Source: Kibdelosporangium aridum | Lineage (GTDB): Bacteria; Actinomycetota; Actinomycetes; Mycobacteriales; Pseudonocardiaceae | NCBI RefSeq assembly: GCF_900176515.1 | Contig: NZ_FWXV01000001.1 | Span: forward strand, 930,001 to 994,000 | Length of the DNA: 64,000 nt | Reading direction: 5' to 3' | Shown here: positions 15,272 through 22,949 of the stretch, piece by piece | Numbering within the stretch: the stretch's first letter is position 1 | Layout: each line of letters starts with the position of its first letter | The notes under the pieces: generated by a model | Told to the model about the DNA's origin: nothing | Databases searched by the model: none | Seen by the model: only the letters and a program-made list of their open reading frames with translations | Program-made: the position numbers and the translations under genes

Positions 15272-16461
15272 TGCGGTTTGTGCGCTCGATCCGGTTCCGG
15301 CTGACGGTGTTGTACTCGACGCTGCTGTTCGTACTCGCCGGTGGCGGACTGCTGGTCACATACGTCGCGGTCGAGCGCACAACCGATCCACAGGCGATCA
15401 CCAAACGGTACGAGGCCGAGCTGGTCAAACGGCGGGCCGACGGCACCGAGATCCCGCTCGGCACCATGGAAGTGGCGTCTGTGCAGGAGATCGAGTCCGA
15501 GATCACGCTGCGGACGCTGAACGCGATGCGGACGTACTCCGGATACGCACTCGGCGGCCTGTTCGTGGCCAGCCTGGGCATCGGCTGGATCCTGTCCGGC
15601 CGAGCCCTTCGCCCGGCCCGGTCGATCGCCCGCGCGGCACAGGACATCCAGGCGACGGACCTGTCCCGGCGGATCAATCTCGGTGGCACCAAAGACGAAC
15701 TGCGCGAGCTGGCCGACACCATCGACGCGATGCTCGACCGTCTCGACGGCGCGTTCCGGGCACAACGCCAGCTCATCGACGACGCGTCCCACGAGTTGCG
15801 CACGCCGCTGGCGGTGATCCGGGCGCATCTCGACGCGTCGCTGAAGTCCACTCAGGCCAGCCCGGCGGAGCAGACCAGAGCGGTCGAGGTGATCGACCGA
15901 GCCACGTCGCGAATGTCCCGCCTGGTCGAGGACCTGCTCGCCACCGCCCGGCGCGACGCGGGATCGCTCGCCGACGCCGACGTGGACCTCGGTGCGATCG
16001 CGTTCGAGGCAGGGGAGGAGTTCGCGGTGCTCGCGGCCGAAAAGCAGCTCCGGCTGGACTACCAGGTGCAGCCGTCGCTGTTGATGATCGGTGATCACGA
16101 CGGGTTGCGGCGCGCGGTCGGGAATCTGTTGTCCAACGCGATCCGGCTGTCTTCTCCGGGAGCGCCCATCACCATCGGTGCCGGGCGTTCCGCGTCGTGG
16201 CTGTGGATCGCGGTGGCGGACAACGGCCCGGGGATCGCGGGGGAGGACCAGAACCGGGTGTTCGACCGGTTTTGGCGCGGGCCGCAGAAGGGCGATGGGC
16301 ACACCGGGCTCGGGTTGGCGATCGTGCGGCAGATCGTGGAGTCCCACGGTGGTCGCGTAGCAGTATTTTCCAGGCTTGGCCAGGGAAGCACGTTCGTGTT
16401 GTGGTTCGCCGTGCCCGGTGCGGCCCCGGACTCAGGCCCACCGACGGCCAACCCGCTCTGA
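15271..16461 (+). CDS. sensor histidine kinase, partner of the preceding regulator
   Basis: A 396-residue membrane kinase. Two membrane helices (about 9-32 and 88-110) flank a short ~55-residue extracellular sensor loop. HAMP (~112-160), HisKA with His174 (DDASHELRTPLAV) and HATPase_c (NAIRLSS, ADNGPGIAG, HTGLGLAIV) follow. ATG 15271 overlaps the regulator stop; a GTG three bases earlier is an alternative. The short loop suggests it senses a membrane or protein partner rather than a bulky ligand; the protease or VWA protein encoded upstream are candidates by context only. Confidence 0.92.
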   Translation: MRFVRSIRFRLTVLYSTLLFVLAGGGLLVTYVAVERTTDPQAITKRYEAELVKRRADGTEIPLGTMEVASVQEIESEITLRTLNAMRTYSGYALGGLFVASLGIGWILSGRALRPARSIARAAQDIQATDLSRRINLGGTKDELRELADTIDAMLDRLDGAFRAQRQLIDDASHELRTPLAVIRAHLDASLKSTQASPAEQTRAVEVIDRATSRMSRLVEDLLATARRDAGSLADADVDLGAIAFEAGEEFAVLAAEKQLRLDYQVQPSLLMIGDHDGLRRAVGNLLSNAIRLSSPGAPITIGAGRSASWLWIAVADNGPGIAGEDQNRVFDRFWRGPQKGDGHTGLGLAIVRQIVESHGGRVAVFSRLGQGSTFVLWFAVPGAAPDSGPPTANPL

Positions 16462-16530
16462 CACCCCCACGCGACAGTCTCGCCATCCAGGGGAGCCCAA
16501 CGCCACTGTGGAGCACGCGGCTGCTTCTGT

Positions 16531-17151
16531 TTGAATGCCCCGGTGACCATCGCAGTCGGTGTCTTCGAGCTGTTCACCTACGCCATCCCGGGTTCGCTCT
16601 ATGTCGCCCTCTTCACCTACATCGCGGCCCGGGCGCAATGGATCGACTTGGCCGCCGTGCTCAAGTCACCGTCGTTCCTGCTGGTCATCGTCGTCGTGCT
16701 GCTGAGCTACCTGCTCGGCTACCTTGCCTATCCTCTCGGCTTGCTCGCGCACAAGATCCTGCCGAAGCGCCGCAAGCGTGACGTCACCGCGGAATTCCTG
16801 CGCCGCAATCCGTCCGCCAAGGACCGCCCATTCGTCCAAGCCGATCCGTTTCTCCTGCTCGCGGCCATTCAGTTGCAGGACGCGGAAGTGGGCGCGGACG
16901 CCTCCCGGGTACGTGCCACCGGACTGATGCTGCGCAACTGTGCGCCACCTGTCCTTTTCGGTGCTGTCGCGGCGATCGTGGAGTTGTTCGCCGGTCGTAG
17001 CCCGGTCTTCGCCATTACGTGTGCCGTGCTGTTTCTCATCGGCGGTATTGCTTTGGTCGTCCAAGGGCGGATGCTTGGTCACTGGGCGCGGATGCGCACT
17101 CTTGAGGTCGCGTTCTGGATTCCGGATATCGACGACAAGTTCCGTCCGTAA
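16531..17151 (+). CDS. hypothetical membrane protein
   Basis: A 206-residue protein with about four hydrophobic helices: residues ~5-32, ~48-75, ~138-155 and ~158-178. A basic cytoplasmic patch (KILPKRRKRD) follows the second. No family recognised. The start may be the TTG at 16531 or the GTG at 16543; no strong ribosome site is visible. It ends 9 bases before the DUF1992 gene, so these two may be co-transcribed. Confidence 0.6.
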   Translation: MNAPVTIAVGVFELFTYAIPGSLYVALFTYIAARAQWIDLAAVLKSPSFLLVIVVVLLSYLLGYLAYPLGLLAHKILPKRRKRDVTAEFLRRNPSAKDRPFVQADPFLLLAAIQLQDAEVGADASRVRATGLMLRNCAPPVLFGAVAAIVELFAGRSPVFAITCAVLFLIGGIALVVQGRMLGHWARMRTLEVAFWIPDIDDKFRP

Positions 17152-17160
17152 CATGGGGTT

Positions 17161-17640
17161 ATGACCGAACGCAAGCCGTCCGACATCTCCTTCGAGACGT
17201 GGGTCGACCGGCAGGTCAGGATGGCGCGGGAACGCGGCGACTTCGACGACCTGCCCGGCACCGGCAAGCCGTTGCCCGGAGCCGGGAAACAGGTGGAGGA
17301 CGACTGGTGGCTCAAGGACTACATGAAACGCGAGGGGCTCACCGCCGAGACGCTGCTGCCGACGCCGTTGCGGCTGCGCAAGCAAATCGAGCGGCTCCCG
17401 GAAACCGTTCGTGAGCTGAGGTCCGAACGTGAGGTCCGCGAACTGGTCGTCGACCTCAACGCCGAAATCGTCGAGTGGCTGCGGGCGCCGTCCGGCCCGT
17501 TCATCCTTCGCGTCGGCCGGGTGGATGTCGAAGAGGTTGTGGCGCGATGGCGGGCGAGCCGCCCGAAACCACCGCCCGCGCCACCGGCTGAGCCGGCTCG
17601 GTCATGGTGGCGATGGCCTCGGCGCGACCGGAAACCCTGA
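17161..17640 (+). CDS. DUF1992 (DnaJ-homologue C28-like) domain protein
   Basis: A 159-residue protein whose first ~75 residues carry the DUF1992 signature (FETWVDRQVRMARERGDF, LPGTGKPLPG). Family members are small cytosolic proteins of unknown function, named after a eukaryotic J-domain protein although no J domain is present here. The C-terminal tail is Pro/Arg/Trp-rich. The last 140 bases overlap the convergent LuxR-type gene on the other strand, an unusually long overlap. Confidence 0.85.
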   Translation: MTERKPSDISFETWVDRQVRMARERGDFDDLPGTGKPLPGAGKQVEDDWWLKDYMKREGLTAETLLPTPLRLRKQIERLPETVRELRSEREVRELVVDLNAEIVEWLRAPSGPFILRVGRVDVEEVVARWRASRPKPPPAPPAEPARSWWRWPRRDRKP

Positions 17641-18181
17641 GTTTGGCGTAGATGCACGACAGGTTGTTGCGGACGGTCTTGGGCGCGACATGCAGTTCGC
17701 GTGCGATCGCCCCGGTGGAGAGCCCTGCCCGCAGCATTCGCATGATCTGCTGTTCCCTGGCCGTCAACTCGTCCGTGCCGCTCAGCAATGAGCCGATCCG
17801 GGCGGCGATCCCGGCACCGAAGATCACCTCACCGGCGGCCATGCCACGGATCGCGGGCACGATGCTCGCTTTTTCGGTGCCTTTGACCAGGTAGCCGCGG
17901 GCGCCTGCCTGCACGGCCGTGCGGATCGACGTGTCGTCGTCAAGCGTGGATACCACGAGCACCGCGGTGTCGGGAGCGGCGCGCACGACATCTCGGATGG
18001 TGTTCATTCCGGCGTCGTGGGGATCGAGAACGAGCACGTCAGGTCGGTGCCGCAGGACCGCACTGAGCGCCTGCGGGCCGGTCTGCGCGCTGCCGACGAC
18101 GGTGATACCGTCCATTGTGGACACTATGGGGCTCCGGTCGGCGACCACCACTGTCACGGGAGGTAATCGGTCGCCGGTCAT
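17501..18181 (-). CDS. LuxR-type response regulator with shortened receiver
   Basis: Taken from the ATG at 18181 (about 226 residues); the ATG at 18205 or GTG at 18259 are possible too, none with a good ribosome site. The C-terminal LuxR helix-turn-helix is clear (LTAREQQIMRMLRAGLSTGA, then VRNNLSCIYAKLRVSGRAEA). The receiver keeps a plausible phosphoacceptor Asp (VLVLDPHDAGMN) and Lys (YLVKGTE). However, the first helix is about ten residues short and the acidic pair is AD followed by R, so phosphorylation may be weak or absent. No kinase is adjacent. The C-terminal tail overlaps the convergent DUF1992 gene. Confidence 0.8.
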   Translation of the reverse strand: MTGDRLPPVTVVVADRSPIVSTMDGITVVGSAQTGPQALSAVLRHRPDVLVLDPHDAGMNTIRDVVRAAPDTAVLVVSTLDDDTSIRTAVQAGARGYLVKGTEKASIVPAIRGMAAGEVIFGAGIAARIGSLLSGTDELTAREQQIMRMLRAGLSTGAIARELHVAPKTVRNNLSCIYAKLRVSGRAEAIATMTEPAQPVARAVVSGGSPAIAPQPLRHPPGRREG

Positions 18182-18299
18182 GTCCGGAATTCTCGCCCGG
18201 CCCATTGCAGTTTCTTTGCACCGGGTGGCTGGCGCGGGTTGTGGCTGCTGAGTGGTCACGCCGACTATTCGGAGCCGCGGCCACCCCTGGAGTGCTCGG

Positions 18300-18923
18300 T
18301 CACCCGAATGCCGGGTTCGGCGCAGGCCGAAGCGCGCCGACCAGCTTGCCGATCATGGCCAGGTACTCGGCTTTCAGCTGCGGTTTCGCCGATTCCGCCG
18401 CGTCTGCCAATGTCATGCCCGCCGCCGTGAGCATGCCGAAGACCAGCCGGGTGGTGGTCTCCAACGGCTGCCGTTCCAACTGGCCCGTGTCCATCAGGTC
18501 GCTGAGCAACTGCTGGATGAAGCCGTACGCCAGCGCCTCCTCCGCCGCGAGCCATTGCGGCCAGCCGAGGGCGATCGGTCCTTCCTGCCAGACGACCTTT
18601 CCGTAGACCGGATCGCAGCAGTGCTCAAGGAAGACGTCGAGCGCGCGGAAAGCCGCTTCCCACGGATCGCTCGCCGACGCGGCGGCCTCAGCGGACTCCT
18701 GCAGTGCGGTGTGTTCCAGCTCTTCGAAGACCGCTTCGAACAACGCGGTCTTGTTGGCGAAGTGGTGGTAGATCGCGCCGCGGGTGGCCTGGATGTCCGC
18801 GGCGATGTCCTCGAGTGCCGTCTTGGCGAAGCCTTGTTCGGCGAACCGGCGGGTGGCCGCGGCCAGTAGTGCCGCCCTTGTCGCTTGGGAGTACTGCTCG
18901 CGCCGGCTGGCAACTCTGGACAT
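18300..18923 (-). CDS. TetR family repressor, divergent from a P450 gene
   Basis: A 207-residue regulator with TetR helix-turn-helix (ALEDIAADIQATRGAIYHHF, about residues 39-58) and C-terminal ligand domain. The ATG at 18923 (MSRVASRREQ) is preferred over 18941, because the latter lies inside the inverted repeat that is its likely operator. It probably represses itself and the P450 gene. The ligand may be the P450 substrate. Confidence 0.88.
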   Translation of the reverse strand: MSRVASRREQYSQATRAALLAAATRRFAEQGFAKTALEDIAADIQATRGAIYHHFANKTALFEAVFEELEHTALQESAEAAASASDPWEAAFRALDVFLEHCCDPVYGKVVWQEGPIALGWPQWLAAEEALAYGFIQQLLSDLMDTGQLERQPLETTTRLVFGMLTAAGMTLADAAESAKPQLKAEYLAMIGKLVGALRPAPNPAFG

Positions 18924-18937
18924 GCGCAAAGCATAAG

Positions 18938-18972
18938 ACATACGCTGTGTATGTGACCGACAGAGCGTATGT
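18938..18972. promoter_or_regulatory. probable TetR operator with an extra half site
   Basis: ACATAC (18938-18943), 5 bases, GTATGT (18949-18954): a perfect 17-bp inverted repeat between the TetR and P450 genes. A third half site, GCGTATGT, lies at 18965-18972 just before the P450 start, and also pairs with ACATACGC at 18938. The arrangement suits one or two TetR dimers blocking both promoters. Confidence 0.65.
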
Positions 18973-18982
18973 GGGAGGGCCT

Positions 18983-20215
18983 GTGGCTGAGCAGGAGAGG
19001 GTCTGGTTCAACCCGTTCTTACCTGGGTTTTTCAACGATCCGTACCCGCACTACAAGCAGTTGTCCGAGGAACACCCCGTCCAAGATCACCCACTTGGCT
19101 TCTGGTTCCTGAGCCGGTACGACGACGTGCTGGCCCTGCTTCGGGCGGGCCAGTCAGTCGAGATCCGCAACATATCCGACGTCCCGCCTGCGCATCCGGG
19201 CGCCACGCTCGACTCGGGCCCGGGTGCCGCGGCGTTGAGCGCGTCGATGCTCGACCGCGATCCACCCGACCACACCCGCCTGCGGGCGCTGGTGACGAAG
19301 GTTTTCACCCGACGGGCGATCTCCGCGCTGGAGCCGCGGATCACCGAGCTGGTCGACCGCGCACTCGACGAGATGGCCGAGCGGGGGAGTTCGGACCTGG
19401 TCGAGCAGCTGGCGTTCCCGCTGCCGTTCGCGGTGATCTCGGAGATGCTCGGCCTGCCCCCGGTCGACAACGCGCGGATCCGTGACCTGTCCGGGACTCT
19501 GGTGCGCTCGCTCGAACCCGTCGCCGACGAGGAGACGGCACAGGCAATCTTCTCCGCTGCGGTCGAGCTGCAGACGCTGACCAGGGACCTGGTGGCGTGG
19601 AAGCGGGCCAACCCGGCTGACGACCTGCTGACCGCGTTGATCGCGGCCGAGCACGAAGGCCAAGTGCTCAACGAGGACGAGCTGGTCTCGCAGGTGGTCC
19701 TGCTGTACGTCGCGGGCCACGAGACGACGGTCAACCTGATCGCCAACGGAACTTTGGCTCTGCTGCGCAATCCTGACCAGCACGCGCTGCTCAGGCAGCG
19801 GCCGGACCTCACGGCCAACGCCGTTGAGGAGTTCCTGCGCTACGACTCGCCGGTGCAGCAGACCAGAAGGATCATGATCTCGCCGCACGAAGCCGGTGGT
19901 CTCCAGATCCCGCGCGGTGCGTTCGTGATCGCGTGCCTGGCGGCTGCCAATCGCGACGAGAAGGTGTTCGGCCCGGACGCGGACAAGCTACGGCTGGATC
20001 GCAAGGAAGCCCGGCATCACTTGTCGTTCGGCGGCGGGCCGCACCACTGCCTGGGCGCGGCGCTGGCAAGGCTCGAGGGGCAGATCGCGATCGGCCGTAT
20101 GGTGCAACGGTTCCCAGACCTGGCGCTGGACGGGGAGATTGAGGTGAACAACCGGATCAACCTGCGTGGCCTGAACAAGCTGCCGATCAAGGTTCACGCC
20201 ACCGTGCACGGCTGA
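18983..20215 (+). CDS. cytochrome P450
   Basis: A 410-residue soluble bacterial P450. I-helix oxygen-binding motif AGHETT at 244-249, ExxR at 283-286 (EEFLR), and the heme loop FGGGPHHCLG with Cys356 as iron ligand are all intact. The GTG at 18983 is chosen for its GGGAGGGC ribosome site; GTG 18953 is an alternative inside the operator. It is a single-domain monooxygenase needing ferredoxin and reductase, neither encoded nearby. The adjacent TetR regulator suggests inducible detoxification or catabolism. Overlaps the convergent MFS gene by 29 bases. Confidence 0.93.
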   Translation: MAEQERVWFNPFLPGFFNDPYPHYKQLSEEHPVQDHPLGFWFLSRYDDVLALLRAGQSVEIRNISDVPPAHPGATLDSGPGAAALSASMLDRDPPDHTRLRALVTKVFTRRAISALEPRITELVDRALDEMAERGSSDLVEQLAFPLPFAVISEMLGLPPVDNARIRDLSGTLVRSLEPVADEETAQAIFSAAVELQTLTRDLVAWKRANPADDLLTALIAAEHEGQVLNEDELVSQVVLLYVAGHETTVNLIANGTLALLRNPDQHALLRQRPDLTANAVEEFLRYDSPVQQTRRIMISPHEAGGLQIPRGAFVIACLAAANRDEKVFGPDADKLRLDRKEARHHLSFGGGPHHCLGAALARLEGQIAIGRMVQRFPDLALDGEIEVNNRINLRGLNKLPIKVHATVHG

Positions 20216-21326
20216 CAGTGGCGAACAGTCCCAAGGGGACAGTGAGGGCGGCGGCGATGAAGAAGATCGTGCCGTAGGCGCCCGCCTCGACCAGTCCGGC
20301 GACCGCGGCGGCGGCGACAGCGCTGCCCGCGAACAACGCGGTGGCGAACAGGGAGATCATGGTGGCGCGCGCGTCCGGCACCACCTCGGTCGCCCACGTC
20401 TGCAGCGACGAGTGCATCGCGGTCCACGCCAGTCCCAACAGGACAGCCGCGATGACCGTGATCCACGGTGTCTGCTCGATCGACAGCAACGCGCACGCGA
20501 GAACGCCCGCGCCCGCGCCGATGCCGATGAGCTTGGCCGGATGCCACCGGGTGGTCAGGTTCACGACCACCCGCGTCATCAGAAACACTGCGATCCCGTA
20601 CACCGCGGTGACCGCTCCGGCGATCGTCGGCGTGGCACCGGATTGCTCGACGGCAGGGGGAAGCAACGTCAGAACGCCAAGCAGCACAACGCCTTCGGTG
20701 AACGCCAGCAGCAGAACGAAGACAGCGGCCTTGGTCCGGCCGACCGACACGATCGCCTTGACGACACTGCTGCCTTTGCGGGTCAGTGGAGGCTGCGGCA
20801 GCTTGCGCAGCAGGATGAACAGAACGAGGGACGCGATCCCGGTGGCGACGAAAGCGGCGCGCCACGACAGAAGCTCGGCGATCAGGCCCGCACCGATCGA
20901 CGCCAGCCCGATGCCCATGGCAGTGCCGACCATCAAGCGAGTGATCTCCGGCTGACGTTCCTTGGCGGGGATCGTGTCCCCGAGATAGACCAGGCTCGCC
21001 GGGTAGGCCGCACCGAAGAAACCACCGGCGAAGCCCCTGCTGATGGCGAGCCAGAGCGGATTGCCGACGAAAGCCGCGGCAATCGTCGAGACCGCCGCGG
21101 CGAGCATCGTCAGCCGCATCGTCCTGACCAGCCCCAGCGCGTCCGAGACGGTGCCCCACACGAGCTGCATCAGCCCGTAGACGAGGAAGTAGACGCTGGC
21201 CGCGCGCACGACTTCGGACAGTGAAGCACCCATATCGGCAGCGATGGAGATCAGCATCGGCGGCATCACGAACCGGTCGAGCGTGCTCACAAACGTTGTG
21301 AGCTGCAACAGCCTGATCGCCCGCAT
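20187..21326 (-). CDS. MFS transporter
   Basis: A 379-residue protein with about 12 hydrophobic helices, from LLQLTTFVSTLDRFVMPPML to the end. It has the inter-helix 2/3 pattern of the major facilitator family (GTVSDALGLVRTMRL). It probably exports a drug or imports a small molecule by proton antiport or symport; the substrate is unknown. It is convergent with the P450 gene and overlaps it by 29 bases. Upstream lies a 583-base stretch holding only a broken gene. Confidence 0.88.
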   Translation of the reverse strand: MRAIRLLQLTTFVSTLDRFVMPPMLISIAADMGASLSEVVRAASVYFLVYGLMQLVWGTVSDALGLVRTMRLTMLAAAVSTIAAAFVGNPLWLAISRGFAGGFFGAAYPASLVYLGDTIPAKERQPEITRLMVGTAMGIGLASIGAGLIAELLSWRAAFVATGIASLVLFILLRKLPQPPLTRKGSSVVKAIVSVGRTKAAVFVLLLAFTEGVVLLGVLTLLPPAVEQSGATPTIAGAVTAVYGIAVFLMTRVVVNLTTRWHPAKLIGIGAGAGVLACALLSIEQTPWITVIAAVLLGLAWTAMHSSLQTWATEVVPDARATMISLFATALFAGSAVAAAAVAGLVEAGAYGTIFFIAAALTVPLGLFATVSRARWREP

Positions 21327-21529
21327 AACCCGACGTTACTGCACGGGCAATCGATTGCAACAGAGATCTTCTTCACGCTGACGATGCATCGAAAATCTGA
21401 CGATAGTTTCCTATGCTAACCGTTTGCTCGGAGGATGGCTACGGCGTGGCAGGCCCACCACGCCGCCGCGAAGGAGCGTGGGCAACGAGCAGGTTCTTCA
21501 TCGGGGGCACAGACAACAGCCGCTTCCCT

Positions 21530-21759
21530 TCAATCACGGACGTAGTAGTGGCCCATCGTGTCGTCGAACCGGCCGCTCGCTCGGCAGCACCGGCTGAAAC
21601 CGCCGCCCTGAGCCACAAGGACACGGGTCCTTGCCGCCGAGTTTCTCGATCAGCTCAGTGTCCTCGCCGACCACGCGGTGGCCGCGTTTGACCCTGGCCT
21701 CGCTAGAGGGAACCCCCGGCGACGCTTGCTGGTCCGCTCAAAACAACACCTCGTCCATG
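21530..21759 (-). pseudogene. broken SEC-C motif small protein gene
   Basis: The 583-base gap at 21327-21918 holds no intact gene, but the minus strand carries a decayed one. An ATG at 21759 follows a strong ribosome site (AAGGAGG) and reads MDEVLF before a stop. After at least one frame change the reading continues [20 protein letters not shown], then [14 protein letters not shown], the start of a SEC-C zinc motif. A one-base shift there (an extra T or C in TTTC) restores the rest of the motif as [19 protein letters not shown] to the stop at 21530. Two or more frameshifts make a sequencing error unlikely but not impossible. The rest of the gap shows nothing recognisable. Confidence 0.6.
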
Positions 21760-21918
21760 ACAGCCTCCTTCATCGAGTTCGGGGGACTGTAGAGCTCCGG
21801 GACTGGCGCGAGCGACGGGTTTTCCGACCGCTGACTCCGTGGCTACGTCATTTGTCGCGATCGATCCGGGTCATCGGGTCCTGGTTCGGCGTCTGCTCCC
21901 GGGCGTGAAATGGGAACG

Positions 21919-22269
21919 ATGATCCGGGTGCTGATAGTCGACGACGACCTGCGGGTCCGGTCGGCGCTGCGCGCTTTCCTCGATGCGAATGCCGGATTCG
22001 ACGTCGTCGGTGAGGCTGCCGGGTCCGCAGCCGCGTTGGAGATCGCCCGGACGTTGGCGCCACATGTCGCCGTTGTCGATATGCACCTGCCGGGCATCGA
22101 CGACGGGTTGGCGCTGTTGCGTGAGCTCATGGAGCTCAAAGTCCCGGTTGTGGCGATCAGTCTTGATCTTGCCGTGCGGCAGAGTGCCCTGGCCGCGGGT
22201 GCGTCGCGGTTCCTCGACAAGGCGAGTGTGCCCGAGTTCCTGCTTGATGCCCTACGTCAGATGACGTAG
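21919..22269 (+). CDS. stand-alone response regulator receiver protein
   Basis: A 116-residue single receiver domain: acidic residues in LIVDDDLRVR, phosphoacceptor in VAVVDMHLPGIDDGL (about residue 52) and Lys in RFLDKASVPEF. There is no DNA-binding or enzymatic output domain, so it would act by protein contact like CheY or Spo0F. ATG 21919 has GGGAACG in front; ATG 21910 is an alternative. No histidine kinase is next to it. A hairpin follows at 22312-22337. Confidence 0.85.
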   Translation: MIRVLIVDDDLRVRSALRAFLDANAGFDVVGEAAGSAAALEIARTLAPHVAVVDMHLPGIDDGLALLRELMELKVPVVAISLDLAVRQSALAAGASRFLDKASVPEFLLDALRQMT

Positions 22270-22311
22270 CCCGAACGCGACACGAGTCATATTCGACATT
22301 GCCGCAACGGA

Positions 22312-22337
22312 TCGGACAGGTTCGGTCGACTGTCCGA
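22312..22337. terminator. hairpin after the receiver gene
   Basis: TCGGACAG (22312-22319) and CTGTCCGA (22330-22337) form a perfect 8-bp stem with a 10-base loop, 43 bases after the receiver gene and before the next start. It may be a terminator without a T-tract, or an operator for the following small genes. Confidence 0.4.
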
Positions 22338-22383
22338 TGTATCCCGGCGTGATGTGGAGCACTGTCATCGCTGGGAGGCTGAG

Positions 22384-22614
22384 ATGAACGCGATGATCGA
22401 GATGACCAAGCTGTTCTACCAGCGCCCTCAGCCCGGAGCACCGGACGAGACGGTCGCCGAGTGGTATCGGGCAAAGGGCCGGATGCACGAACGGCTCGCC
22501 GAATGCGCAGGTCACGACGCGGCACAGGAACGTGCGTACGCCGCAGCGAGCTACGAGCACGCCCGCAGGCTTGAACTGCGTGCTGCCTCGTGCCGGACCG
22601 AGCAGGCGGCGTGA
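22384..22614 (+). CDS. small hypothetical protein, 76 residues
   Basis: Begins MNAMIEMTKLFYQRPQPGAP at an ATG preceded by GGGAGGCTGAG. It is a soluble helical protein rich in Ala, Glu and Arg, with no signal peptide, membrane helix or family I recognise. Its TGA overlaps the GTG of the next small gene by 4 bases, so the two form a coupled pair. A GTG at 22354 would add ten residues but has a poorer ribosome site. Confidence 0.6.
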   Translation: MNAMIEMTKLFYQRPQPGAPDETVAEWYRAKGRMHERLAECAGHDAAQERAYAAASYEHARRLELRAASCRTEQAA

Positions 22615-22928
22615 CGGCCGCGCTGGCCGGCCGGCTCGCCGCCGAGGACGAGGCGGAACGAGCCGAGCGGCTGTCCCCTGATGACCGGCTCACGTGCCAT
22701 GTGCACGGCAAGTGGATCCATCAATGTGTGTCATCGCCACTGCATGCTCACCCAGTCACGCGTCACCGCTGGTGCCGTGACTGCGCAATGGTCTTGACCG
22801 TCACCGTCGACGAACTGGCGCGGACCGTAGCAATGCGTTGTCCGCGCTGCGGCGGAGGAAGTAGTGCCGCCACCGTCCGGCTTTTGGCCGCATGCCAGGC
22901 AAGCCTCGCCGCCGCGAAGGCGGCCTGA
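22611..22928 (+). CDS. small protein with Cys/His clusters, possible zinc-binding
   Basis: A 105-residue protein coupled to the preceding small gene by a GTGA overlap. Its middle carries CHVHGKWIHQC, CRDC and CPRC (about residues 30-77), enough Cys and His for one or two zinc sites of ribbon type. The flanks are helical and Ala-rich. No known family is recognised, and the role is unknown; such small ribbons often bind nucleic acid or protein. The IclR gene follows within about 20 bases and could be in the same transcript. Confidence 0.6.
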   Translation: MTAALAGRLAAEDEAERAERLSPDDRLTCHVHGKWIHQCVSSPLHAHPVTRHRWCRDCAMVLTVTVDELARTVAMRCPRCGGGSSAATVRLLAACQASLAAAKAA

Positions 22929-22949
22929 TCAAGCAGAGGTGTGCAGACG

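Noticed and set aside
21413..21691. 92-codon plus-strand frame in the gap after the MFS gene
   Set aside because: It has no ribosome site or recognisable domain and is antisense to the decayed SEC-C gene, which explains the sequence better.
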